The notes beneath the pieces were generated by a model. The model did not search any database. It was not told the origin of the DNA and worked only from the letters and a program-made list of their open reading frames with translations. A DNA stretch of 64,000 nt from Paraconiothyrium sp. Pb-2020 (Eukaryota; Ascomycota; Dothideomycetes; Pleosporales; Didymosphaeriaceae): the NCBI GenBank assembly GCA_022419385.1, contig JAJUBI010000003.1, positions 4,278,001 through 4,342,000 of the forward strand. The letters are read 5' to 3'. Of this stretch, positions 11,488 to 22,075 are shown in pieces. Positions within the stretch are counted from its first letter, which is position 1. Each line of letters begins with the position of its first letter. Made by a program: the position numbers and the translations under genes.

Positions 11488-13258
11488 TTATGCAACACAC
11501 CCCTCAATATCCCCCCTCAACTCCTCCAACCCTTCCCAGAATGCCTCTCCAACAGTCCAGCACCTGACATCGCCGTGATATCTCTCAAAAAGTGGACTGG
11601 GATACCACCCTCCAATCGCTTCATCGTAGTAGAACGTGTCTTCAAAGCTAAAGGGCCAATCGAAGCGCAAGTAGTTGGCGTAGGCGTGGGAGAGTTTGCT
11701 GTTGCGGAATAGTGTGTGGTGGTGGTGGACGAGGCGGTTGCGGAGGGATGGCCAGGCGAACATGTCGATGGCTATGGGGTGGTGCGTTGAGGATTGTAAG
11801 GCACTGGAGAAGAGAGTTAGTGCGACGATGTGGAAAGATGAGGGAGGAAGTACCTAGGGCGCAACCAGGTCGGAACTTTGTCGAGTTCTTCTTTGGTCGG
11901 GTTTAGGTAGTACTGTGAGCTTTTATCAGTTCGTTGTAGATTTAGAGGCCTCTACTGCAATAGGACTGGATCAGGGTTGGTACTGCATTGCGTATCTTGG
12001 GGTTGATACAGCCTAGCAAGATTTTGACGAAGACTTACCTTCAAAAGCTTGAAACTCTTATAGCTAGCGGCCAACCGTTCCATCTTCGCACTTTTCACAA
12101 ACAAGAACTGGTCCACGGCTTTCAGGATCTGCAGTACTGGGCTCTGTTTCCAGTTGTCAAAAGTTTTCCAGCCGTCTTTGATCCCTTTGAACAGCAGACC
12201 AGCTTCCAGGCCCCATTCAAATGCATTGCCTAAAGAAATATTAGACACACCTGTTGATGGAGGTAGTCGACTCGAATATATCTTGTTAAAGAGTTCGTTT
12301 GATCTGCGCCATATGGGACAGATGGACATATTGGCATTTGAGGCCGCACTGGTAGACTCTGGAATGTGTAATGTAATCGGTGACGGGCAGTTCCAAGCCC
12401 GCCCAAACATCTCTATTTCTTGGATGTAGGGCGCAAAAGCAGCCGTTGCCGGTGAGTCGGGAGCTTGGATGAGAGCACCTTCATGGTTCGGTCCATTTGT
12501 GACATCGTCGAACCCCAGACTGAGATCTAGTGCGCTGTCGTTGGTCGATGAGGTTCGAAGACTGATCGGCATCATTGACATGCCATCAAGATCTACGGCG
12601 CGTGCTGTCGCTGGTATAGGAGGACTGAATTCGAATGAGTGCGAGTGCGAGGTGTACTGTGCTTTGGGAGGCGAAGCCTCGGGTGAAGGCAGCGAGAGCG
12701 GCGGTTTGGCATCGGTCGTCGCTTGTGAGTATGAGATAGAGTCTCTACGAAATCGGGGAGAGGCTGGACCTACCAGCGGCGTCAGTCATCTCATTGCCTC
12801 CAGAACATTGTGTAAGTGTGCATACCAGCACTCTCATCCATCGGCATGCTCTCCTCAAGTCTCGCATCAATTGCACCAGCTGTAGCTGAAGATGTCGGCG
12901 CCTTCCTTCCAAACACTTCCCCTCCAATGACACTTCTGACACCGTCAATCACATCTCTCAGCCTCTCATTTTCTGCTCTTAGTCCTTCGATCTCCGTGAG
13001 GAGGCTCGCCGCTGCGCCGTTCCTGTCTTGATTTCTCAATATCTCAATCGTACGCTCCAACTCCGCGATGTGTGTCTTGGTCTTCTCCCTCAACGACCTC
13101 TGCGCCTCACGATCGATTGCTCTCTTCCTCTCCCGCCGTTCCTGCTCACCCAGACATGATGCCCGACGTTTCCGCTTGACAATGGGCGCAATGGACTGCA
13201 ACGGACTCGTGACTGAGGCGTCACTGTTAGACCGTCGGTTCACCATCGCTCTTTCCAA
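11488..13258 (-). CDS. bZIP-type transcription factor with DUF3425 domain
   Basis: Four exons (12826-13258, 12039-12769, 11854-11912, 11488-11803) give 512 residues. The N-terminal third holds a basic region reading KRAIDREAQRSLREKTK followed by heptad leucines (about residues 40-105). The Asp in IDREAQ, where most bZIPs have Asn, is usual for this fungal subfamily. The C-terminal half has DUF3425 landmarks: VPTWLRP, MFAWPSLRNRL, and a Trp/Tyr-rich end with GGWYPSP and CWTVGEAFWEGL. The join of the short 59-nt third exon is supported by TWLRP running directly into the DUF3425 core. Family members are poorly characterised nuclear regulators, some linked to stress or secondary metabolism. No adjacent target is obvious. 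Upstream is a palindromic TGCACGTGCA at 13577-13586. Confidence 0.85.
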
Positions 13259-14522
13259 TCACAGACAAGGCCCGTATGAAGCATGTAAAAACAAGTCGAT
13301 AGTACTGAATCGTTATCAACGAGAGTCTCGAACGGTATCGAACAATGTCGCAAACGTCGACTCGCTAACAAATCCGACACCGCGGAGCCCGCCCGACATT
13401 AATATCTATCTTAACCTCATTCCTGGGCGTCGTTTGACCACCTGCCGAGGAACCTTGCCTTGCAACTCCCTCACACGCTACGGCTCCGGTGCAAAATGTT
13501 CCATTGTCAGAATGCGGGGAAATGGAGAGATAACCCCACCTTGATCGCCAGTGTGCATGCCAGCCTGGCGCTAAAATGCACGTGCAAGCCATACTAGAGG
13601 CTCGAATACGAGGCCAAGCCATGGTACCGAGGCGCGCCAGTCGTGACGGGATGACGAAGGCACATCTATGGTGTCGGAAGGGGGTTCCCGGTGATTTTCG
13701 GACATGGAGGGTGGGTGTCAGCACACTGGATGAGAATGGTCCAGATTCCTTAGGATCCTCAACATGCACTCAGGAGCCGCAGCGGGAGCGTGTAAGTAGT
13801 CCCGGAAACTGGACTGAGTGGTTGGAACTTTGTGCCAGGTCCTGGAATGTTTGACGGTTGTGGTAAATTGTGCGATGAGGACAAGGTTTGTTAGGAGCGG
13901 GTATCACTTCGGTAGTCTGTGTAACTTGCATCCAGCCTACTTGAAGTACGCGGATTTACCTCGCACAGAAAGGGCTGAGCTATCTCCGGCATTTACCCCA
14001 CGTGCGACGGGAACTATGTAACCCTGGAAGAGCCAACAACATGCGCTGATGGCTCGCTCTGTCGGATCGCAGTACGAGACCGTTAAAGAGCCGCACTTGC
14101 AGAATAAGACCGAATGTAAATAGTTAACAGTTCCAGAAGACAGCGTAACGGTCGTTCAAAATGTGATACTCTTCATACTTTGGACTGTCCTCATAGGCAA
14201 TGACCACTTTAATGGTACGAGTCAAGGAACCTTCGTCGTTGCGTTCATGGAGCACTTTGCTCTTCTCTAGCTCTAACATGAACATGCAATAACACCTGTA
14301 GTGACACTGCAACGCTGGTTTTTGACCATGTTGTGTTATGAATTACAGCCTCGAGCGCCACCAGATCAAGCTCTAACCAATCAGAAGGATGTTCTGCCTG
14401 GGCATATCCCTAAAGCTTTTGATAGAGGCCTACACCACAGCTGGCCCTTGCGAGTGCAACCTGCTGATGTATGTCGAAACGCCTACGAACGTGCATGACG
14501 CTAGCATTTTTCATTGTGCAGC
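13259..14522. other. Intergenic, bZIP promoter side
   Basis: A 1.26-kb spacer with two CACGTG elements (13579-13584 inside a 10-bp palindrome, and 13999-14004). A minus-strand frame of about 53 codons from ATG (14124-14285) looks mildly coding-like but has no recognised motif, so I do not call it. Confidence 0.45.
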
Positions 14523-15500
14523 CTACAGCTTACTAGCTTTCCATTCAGGCTTCCTCTTCTCCGCAAAAGCCTTCAATCCCTCCAACGCATTCTCGCCCGT
14601 ATTCAATTCCCGCTCGTACCTCTCGATGACCAACTGTGTCGCACGCTCCACACTTCCATTCTCCCACGCCTCCTTCAACGCCGCCCTCGTCACAATCGCC
14701 GCGTCGGGACTGATGGCTGCGATCTCGTTCGCTAGTTTGAGCGCTTCGTCTACCACCGTGTCGGGAGAGGGGGAGATACGGTTAACGAGGTTGAGCTCCT
14801 TCGCTCGTTGCGCAGTTATGGGACGGCCGGTCATGGCCATCTCGGAGGCGAGTGGAAGTCCAATGTTGCGTACGAGACGAGGTGGGCCGCCAGCGGCTGC
14901 GAAGATACCGCGGAGTGCTTCAGGGAGACCAAAGGTGGCAGAAGGCGAGGCGACAACCATGTCACTGTATGGTAGTATTAGCATGTACTTGATCCTGCAA
15001 TGTGTTGGTGCATCTAGTCCCCCATCGTCACCAGTCTATACCAACATTGTAATCACCCAATCGTATCAAAAAAAGAGCGGCTGTACTCACCAACCCAGTA
15101 CAATCTCAAATCCACCTCCAAGCGCAAACCCATTCACCGCCGCAATTATCGGCTTCTTGCCTGCCCGCCTACTGATCCCGCCAAAGCCGCTCAACGGATG
15201 CCTCTGCTTCGCAACATCCTTCTCAATTGTTCCTTGCCTGATCTTTCCCAGTTCAATCAAATCTTGCCCTGCGCAGAATGCCTTCTTGCCTGCACCCGTG
15301 ATGATAGCTACGCGTAGGTTCGGCTCGCGGTCATACCAATCGAACACTTGACCCATTTCGGTATGTCCGGCAAAGGGTATACTGTTCATTTGGCGTTCGC
15401 GGTTTATTGTGACGAGAAGGACATAGGGGGCGGGATAGGTGAGGAGGACGTGCGATGTAGGAGGGGGTTGCGTTGCCGGCTTGAGGATTGTGGAGGCCAT
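14523..15500 (-). CDS. Enoyl-CoA hydratase/isomerase family protein
   Basis: Crotonase-fold enzyme acting on a CoA thioester, most likely in fatty-acid or branched-chain acyl-CoA breakdown. Two exons (15091-15500, 14523-14964) give 283 residues, normal for the family. The oxyanion-hole segments are GAGKKAFCAGQDL (residues about 67-79) and NGFALGGGFE (about 122-131). CDMVVASPSATFGLPE after the splice is the conserved crotonase stretch and carries the usual catalytic Glu of that region. The splice joins TG to T to make the Cys of CDM, which supports the intron. I see no clear C-terminal PTS1 (the protein ends WKASKL). The terminal SKL tripeptide is nonetheless identical to the canonical PTS1, so peroxisomal import is likely. 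Exact substrate is not readable from sequence. Confidence 0.9.
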
Positions 15501-16082
15501 GGTTGGGATGTATCTGTCGCAAAGGCTATCAATTGTGACTAGTATGTTTTGTAGAGGTTTCGGACGCTTTGGACCAGCCCGGCTGTATGTTGTTGAGTAC
15601 TACATGGCGGCGTTGTGAGGCGAGGATAAGTAAACGCGGAGCTCCAGCGGTGGGGATTGGGCCGAGGTCCACGTCTACCCCAGATTACTACTCCGAACGA
15701 ACGTATCTTCAAGCGGATAGGGAGCGGTCGCAAGAACTCATCACTCGATGCTCTTTCGAAGTATCCCTTGCGAACGTCAGCGCATTGCAAAGACTAAACA
15801 AAGGCTTGCGTGGGGCCGACCGCGTGGAAAGGTGACCTGTCGCAACAGGCGTTGAGGTGCACTGTGTTTTATTGCGCCGAATTACAGGTAGACGTGCTCG
15901 TTAGGACGTGGAATTTGGTCTCGGCATTCTGGATATCTTATGGCGGCGGTTGAGTTGACAAAAAGTTCGACTTCTACTCAAACTTTCCAGAGGCGTCAAA
16001 CATCTGTGAGTTCATTGCAAGTTCTTCCCATTGATCGAGACTATCCAGGAGACAATGTAAGGAGGCGCAAGGATCCGACCCT
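15501..16082. other. Intergenic
   Basis: A spacer of 582 bp holding the enoyl-CoA hydratase promoter and the SDR 3' flank. I see nothing else. Confidence 0.5.
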
Positions 16083-17003
16083 CTATTTCAAAAAGCCAAT
16101 ACTAGCCAACTGCTCCTTCCCACTCGTACTGCAGCTTACCGTCTGCAATCCATCCAGCTCTTTCAATCCCTGCTCCAACGCCATCCTCTGCATACCCCAA
16201 CTGTCACTCCCCAGCGGCAACCTTAACGGCATCTCCCCGCCCTTCTCGACATATTCATACAACACCTGCACCACCCTCTCCGGCTCAGCCCAATTCTTTG
16301 TAGCCTCAGGACTCTCTTTATACTTTAGCAATTGATTCGTCGGAGTGTTGGGATCTTTGTATACGTCTAGCCTAGAGGAAGTGTCGAACCCCGACGTACT
16401 CGTCTCTGCATACCTCGTCTTCACGCCGCCAGGCTCCACACACAAGAATCGTATTCCCCACTCCTCAGGCATTTCTTTTGCTAGACCCTCCGTGAACCCT
16501 TCCAGCGCAAACTTGCTCGCATGGTAAAATGTATTTCCCGCGAAGGCGAGGCGCCCGCCCATGCTAGTAACCTGCATGATGAGTCCGCCTCTGGCTCCTG
16601 TCTTCGCATTGGGATCGCGGAGAATGGGAAGAGATAATTGTGTGACGCGGACGGCGCCCCAGAAGTTGGCTTCCATGACGCCCCGAGCGGCAGACATGTC
16701 CATGGTTTCTGTGTCGCCCATAATGCCGTAGCCGGCGTTGTTGACAACGACATCGATGCGGGAGAATTGGGTCCGTGTAGCTGATAAGGCGGCTTGAATG
16801 GATGCATCGGATGTTACATCGAGGGCGAGCTTGAGGACTCTTGGGCCGTTGGGAAGGGAGGACAGTGAGGAGGGGTTGCGGGCTGTGGCGACGACGCGGG
16901 AGGTGGTGTTTTTGATAAGGTGCGAGCATAGGGCGTACCCGATTCCGGACGAGCAGCCTGTTACAAACCAGACGGCGTCTTTAGGGAGAGTGTAAGGCGC
17001 CAT
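16083..17003 (-). CDS. Short-chain dehydrogenase/reductase
   Basis: NAD(P)-dependent oxidoreductase of the classical SDR family, single exon, 306 residues from the ATG at 17003. An in-frame upstream start at 17060 would add 19 residues, but MAPYTLPKDAVWFVTG fits the family start better. The Rossmann glycine motif is TGCSSGIG, the structural motif NNAGYG, and the active-site pair YHASK, with a Ser in VTSMGG about 14 residues before. The sequence DxTSDASI after strand 3 and Arg at the end of strand 2 (VVATARN) suggest NADP(H) preference. Related fungal proteins are annotated as oxidoreductases of unknown substrate. It lies between a hydratase and xylulokinase with normal spacers, and nothing shows that they act together. 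Confidence 0.9.
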   Translation of the reverse strand: MAPYTLPKDAVWFVTGCSSGIGYALCSHLIKNTTSRVVATARNPSSLSSLPNGPRVLKLALDVTSDASIQAALSATRTQFSRIDVVVNNAGYGIMGDTETMDMSAARGVMEANFWGAVRVTQLSLPILRDPNAKTGARGGLIMQVTSMGGRLAFAGNTFYHASKFALEGFTEGLAKEMPEEWGIRFLCVEPGGVKTRYAETSTSGFDTSSRLDVYKDPNTPTNQLLKYKESPEATKNWAEPERVVQVLYEYVEKGGEMPLRLPLGSDSWGMQRMALEQGLKELDGLQTVSCSTSGKEQLASIGFLK

Positions 17004-17555
17004 TGGGGATGTGATCAAGAGTGATTTAGAAAGATATTGACTTTTGTAGATGCTCGTCAATGAAGGCTTCTTAGGACGACTCGCATTGGTGATTCTTTCT
17101 TGAGTTATATGTGTTCCAGTCCGATTCCATTCTTACAGACATATCTTTCTTCAAAAGAAGAGTATCTTCATCCTAACTCCGAACAAAAGCCTCTGGCGCC
17201 GCTAACGTACTACACTGGAACGGTGGACGCCCATATCAGCAATACCCAGGTGGGGAAACTAGCCGCAAAATGCTGCCGTGTACAATCGTAATGACATGTA
17301 TTTCTTTTGTGAAAATACTCTGTGCAGATCTAAGGTTGAATAAGCGGGCCTATCGGAGTTGAGGTTGATGAGCGGACGAACGACGCACGCTTGAGCGGCG
17401 TTAACACAAAAGTAACGGTGGAACAATACGTAACCCTGTTAAGCTCCACAAAGACCTAATCCGTCTTTTGAGCACCTCATGGCTTCAAAATCGAATTATT
17501 ATTGCTTTTCTTCCTTCCGTATGACTCCCCCAGAGCGTTCTTAGTCCAACCTACT
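17004..17555. other. Intergenic
   Basis: A spacer of 552 bp holding the SDR promoter and the 3' flank of xylulokinase. No gene is visible. Confidence 0.5.
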
Positions 17556-19452
17556 TCAGGTGACCTTTCCACCAGCGTTCTGGTCGGCAAGTTTATCCTG
17601 CCCCTTCTCCTCAATAGCCTTCTTTTCCACCTGATCGAAACCCTTCAGTGCCTCGCCGTACCTCTCCCACACACCCTTCCTGTACCCTTCACAGACCTTT
17701 TTCACAAAATCCTTCTCGTTCCAACTCTTCTCCAAAAAGTCCTCGAAGTTCTCGTCCTTCTGTCTTTGCACACCCCATGCCGCCTTGTACGCCGCGCCCA
17801 ACGCACAAGCGTTTCCACCAATATCGAGCTTGAAAACGCCCTCTGAACCACCAAGTACCTGTCCTGCAAGATCAGCGATGGCGGAATTGGCTGCTCCACC
17901 ACCGACCATGTAGATTCGGCGTGGTTGAGGAGGAAGATCGCCTTGCGGACTAACGAGGGACTCAGAACGGAGGCGGAGGCTGAGGAACTGTGATTCGAGG
18001 ATTGCTCTTGCATCCGCTGTAGGGATCGGCCACGTGTCATCCTCAGTCTTGCCTTGAGCTCCTTGAGGTGGCACTGGGGATAGGATATTATCCTTGTACA
18101 GGAAGCGCCATGTTCCCTCCTTGACGTTGGGCACAATTTCTGGGCGTGGGAAGTATAGTCCAAGGCGCATGGGATCGGATTCCGGATCTTGTTGTCCAAG
18201 GACCGGGGTGTTGAGTGCAGTCTCGTTAAAAAGGTCCCAGGACTTAGCGGTCCCGTTTGAGTGTTGGTTGATGGCGTCGCGGATGTGCTCACGAGCTAGA
18301 CCACCGTTCTTGTAGCACAGCATGAACATGTACAAACCGGCTGTTGTGGGGTGGTTCAGGAAGTGGTACGCAGGATCAGGTTTGTACTGTGGTGTAGACA
18401 TGAGAAAGGTGGTTGAGGTACCAAGGGAAACAATAGCGTCTGAGGAGCGAAGTGGTAACGCGAGGATGGTCGATGGGTTGTCTCCTGTGAAAGGGATGAT
18501 CTGGGCTGTCTCCGGGAAGCCATGGCGCTTGACGAAGTACGGCGAGATAGAACCAAAGCTGCCGCCGCCATCTTCTGGCACGTCGCCCAGCTTCGACCTC
18601 AAATTGTCGACTCCTTCTTGGCCCGCGGCGAGTGCGAGGCATTCTTCGTTCCAACGCCCATTCTTGATATCCCATAGATTTGCACCGCAGACATCACTTA
18701 TGTCGATGGGAGCCACCTTGCCTAGGAAGACGGACGCAAGGAAGGACGATACGAGCGATATGCGAGCCGTTGCCTTGTACGCTTCGGGGTACTTCTGATG
18801 GAAGCGGAGAATCTGCGGTCCGCTAAATCGCTGTAAATAGAGTCAGTGGCGCTTCTTCCATGTCATTAGTTGCACGTACATGATGCGCCTTGCTGCCTGT
18901 AGCCTCTGCCAACTTCTCTGGCGTCCCCAGCTTCTTATCGAACTCCTCGCACTGCTTCTGTGTACTGGCATCCTGCCAATTGGGGCTGAACGGATGGCTA
19001 AAAGCGCCTTTCCTCTCACCCTTCGCACCGCCTTCCAGCTGTTCTAGCAGGCTCTTGCCTGGGTCCAGACTCCCTAGTATGCTCTCTGCATCCTTACTCC
19101 AGAAGACTGTGCCGTGTTGCATGCCCGCACCCGAGATGCCCTGTACCTTCGAGAAGTCCGCGCCCTGTTCCTTTAATCGCTGCAGCACGAGATCGATGGC
19201 GTCGAGGAACAGTGCGACCGGCGCGAAAACCTCGCCCTCGCCCGGGTTGGTGAGTACACCCTTCTCGATGCCATATTTTGCGAAGTCGGCATCGAAGTCA
19301 ACCTTAGCTTCGTGAATGAGCTTTAGGTCAGACTTCACGATAATGCCTGGGACGGTACGTTAGTCGAAGCTATGGCGGGGTGGCTCTGGCGGGGCAGATG
19401 GACCTTTCAGTTGCTGCGTACTCAGGTCGAAACCCAAAAAGTGGTCAGCCAT
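17556..19452 (-). CDS. XKS1: D-xylulose kinase
   Basis: Phosphorylates D-xylulose to D-xylulose-5-phosphate with ATP in the cytosol, linking pentose catabolism to the pentose phosphate pathway. Three exons (19404-19452, 18880-19346, 17556-18830) give 596 residues, close to other fungal enzymes. The 49-nt first exon encodes MADHFLGFDLSTQQLK, the FGGY-kinase phosphate-binding start. Further landmarks are GAGMQHGTVFW, SPNWQDASTQ, RFSGPQI, the FGGY signature region around VSLGTSTTFLMS, and MVGGGAANSAIADL near the C-terminus. Reading phase is kept at both splice joins. A GGCTAA hexamer at 19835-19840, about 383 bp upstream of the start, resembles the binding site of the xylanolytic activator XlnR/Xyr1, which controls this gene in Aspergillus and Trichoderma. 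Confidence 0.95.
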
Positions 19453-19834
19453 GATCGCGCGGTGGCAATGTCAGAGTGTGAAGGAAAGTAGAATGGCTTG
19501 GAGGTAGATAACGCATCGAAAATAGGCCAAGTATCTTTCAGGGACCAGCTCTTCCGTCACGCATTCTCTCCGAGCCTATGCGACTAAGCTGCTAGCCCTA
19601 CCGCGCCCCACGGTGACGCTCGAAGACGATCATTTTTGCCGGTCGTCCCTGCAGATGCACTGATACGCCATTGGGTGCGGATAAATACCGGATTGACATC
19701 GTGAGAACATGTTCACATTTTTCCGTAGAGACAACGGTAGCAAAAGGGCCGCATCACGCGCAGCATCTACAGGAAGCCTGTGGAGTATCAATTGAGGTAG
19801 CTGATGTATGTCAATTGGTTTACCTAACCACCCT

Positions 19835-19840
19835 GGCTAA
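19835..19840 (+). promoter_or_regulatory. Candidate XlnR/Xyr1 site upstream of xylulokinase
   Basis: The hexamer GGCTAA matches the core of the XlnR/Xyr1 binding site. It lies in the 473-bp spacer between xylulokinase and the metal transporter. One hexamer is expected often by chance, so its placement in front of a pentose-pathway gene is the only support. Confidence 0.3.
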
Positions 19841-19925
19841 GTAAACGGGGGAATCGTTTGTATCCAAAAATGCAAAACGCCGTTATCCAAGATCTGCTGC
19901 TCTTGTACACACCCATGATACATAT

Positions 19926-21462
19926 TCACTTGCTCTTCTTTGCATCGCCGTTCGCATTGTGTTCGTGCTCATGATCTGATTCGGACTCAGGAGACAGGTT
20001 CGCACTCTCGCCAGGCTTGATGAACTCATCCAGGAAGTCGGGTTGATCTGCTGTGTTGGAGACGAACCGTACCCTGACCTTCTTCACTCCGCGCACCTTG
20101 GCTCCTACACGTTCTCGAATCAAATTCTCGATGCCTCGTGTCTGCTCGACGCTGCATGTGCCAGGTACGCCAAGCTCCACATCCATGAGGTAGTTCTGAC
20201 CAGACTTGACACCTTGAACATGGCGTACGTTAACGTCGCTTGGTGATCCGGTGTTGACATCAACGAGCGCTTTGGTGGCTGCTTTTCGCACTTTTTCGGT
20301 CATGTCCTTCTCAACACCGACGTCTGCAAGCTCGAAAAGCGCGTCTTTGGTGTTACCTACACCGGCTTGGATAACCATAAACGAGATAACCAGTCCGCCA
20401 ACCGGGTCCAGCCAGGCGGCGTTGTTGAGCATGTTGGATCCAAAGATCATAAGGAGAGCGACGAAGGCAGTGAGCGAGTCCACCCGGTGGTGGTATGCGT
20501 TCGATGCAAGCACGGAGGATTTGCGCTCATTGGCGATCTTGAGGGCTGCAAATTGGATTAGCTGTGCCCGGAGTCATGCAGTGCGATCGTCTTACTTGCG
20601 CGGTATAGCCATTCCTTGATCAATATTGACCCTCCCGCCAGCCATGCTGCGTTGATGTTCGGTCCGAGAGAGTCAGCGCCGTGGGCGTGCCCATGGCTGT
20701 GCGGGAGCAGACCCCACTCGGCCGCAAACTGAGCAGCATCGGGAAAGAACTGCTGGGCCAGCGCGACGAGGGCAGCCCATCCCATCATCATGCCTCCTCC
20801 GAGCAGAATGCCACTGACGCCAAGGGAACCCAAGCTCTCGATCTTTCCGTATCCGCTCGGAAATCGTTCCGAAGGGGGCTTCAGCGACCACGAAACTGTC
20901 GCCAGCGTCATGATGTCACTGACGAGGTCGGTAAGACTGTGTATGGCGTCGGCAATAAGTGCTGCAAATTGTTAGTAGCTGTAGTGCGCATTTGACCACT
21001 GCGGTACTTGCCTTGGCTGTGAAAGACGTAGCCGCCGACGCCCTTGCCGACGGCCATGCCCAGATTGACGTACAGGCCGATGCGCGTAATGCGCACGCCC
21101 GCATCGTTCTTGTTCTTGGAGACAAGATAGGTGTTGTCATGATGGTGGTGGTGGTGGGAATGCCCGCCGTGGCTGCGCGTCTGGGTTTGGGTGGCGCTCA
21201 TGGTGGTAGGGGAAAGGAGCTGCTTGCGATGGGCGGTCGAGGACCAATTGAGGACTGTCTCGTTATTATACGGAGTGCGTCGTGCAGTCTGTGTGCGGAG
21301 GACACGCAATTGCCGGGCTATGAGAGGGCCCCGGCGCAGGGTATGTGTAGGAACGGCGCCAGCTGACGACGGGTGTGGGAAGGTGAAAGGTGGCCCCGAC
21401 ATGCACACGCGACGCAACTGGCTAATAACAGGCAAGCCATTTCTGCGGTGGTGCAGAAACAT
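19926..21462 (-). CDS. MMT1: Mitochondrial cation diffusion facilitator (MMT1/MMT2 type)
   Basis: CDF-family metal transporter. Yeast MMT1/2 move iron across the mitochondrial inner membrane. Three exons (21012-21462, 20596-20961, 19926-20545) give 478 residues. The N-terminus from the first in-frame ATG (21462) is rich in Arg and Ser with few acids, as in a mitochondrial presequence. A histidine cluster (HSHHHHHHD) precedes the first helix and may bind metal. Conserved CDF blocks are ADAIHSLTDLVSD (helix 2), YGKIESLGSLGVS, SNAYHHRVDS (helix 5 metal site), and the cytosolic-type C-terminal domain. The first intron (20962-21011) starts with GC (AG|GCAAGT) rather than GT. Continuation into ALIADAIHSLTD makes this reading compelling. 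Confidence 0.9.
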
Positions 21463-22075
21463 GGGCGGTACGGCGAGGCGAGCGTTGGGCGACGCGAATC
21501 CTTGAGCTGCAGAGTGCCTGGTCTCGCAGTTGACTCGACTTTTTGAGCCTCTTCGGGAGCTGCCGGCGCCGTAGCTAGCTACAGAGCAAGCATCATCGTG
21601 CCCGTTTCCACGCGGCCAGAGCTTGGCCAATTGCGAGATACCTATTCAGGTACCGCACCGCCGCATTATGCTCTTGCTTATTTGTGCGCTACGTGCAGCT
21701 TGATTGCATCGTTCGCCCGTTGATTCGACCTTCCTGTTCTCATCAAACTGGTGTTCTGTTCACCCGTTTTCTCCGTCAATCGCATGTTTCACCACTAGCC
21801 AAGATTCATGGAAACGCGCGTACAGCGAAGAAACAAACGAATTAGTGCGCGTCCAACGTCACCCTTTCGAGGTCTTCTCAATCCTGCAGAGTCTGGCAGG
21901 CGATTTTCGCTGACAAGGCTGTGCCTGTAGCTACAATCATGCGAATGACACTGCGCCCCAAAGGTGCTGTTTCAGGTAGGCACTTTACGATGCATATCAT
22001 TCTACGAATGTTCGACTATCAATCTCTCTTGGCGATGATCTGCTATTTCAGGTGGTATCTAACATGAGCACAAAC
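21463..22075. other. Intergenic
   Basis: A spacer of 613 bp holding the promoter of the metal transporter and the 3' flank of the lipase gene. No gene is visible. Confidence 0.5.

Noticed and set aside
14124..14285. Minus-strand frame of about 53 codons containing TIKVVIAYEDSPKYEEYHIL
   Set aside because: The composition is mildly protein-like, but it is short, lacks any known motif and has no supported exon beside it.
14523..17003. Idea that the enoyl-CoA hydratase, SDR and xylulokinase form a catabolic cluster
   Set aside because: They share strand only. The families serve different pathways and the spacers each allow a separate promoter.
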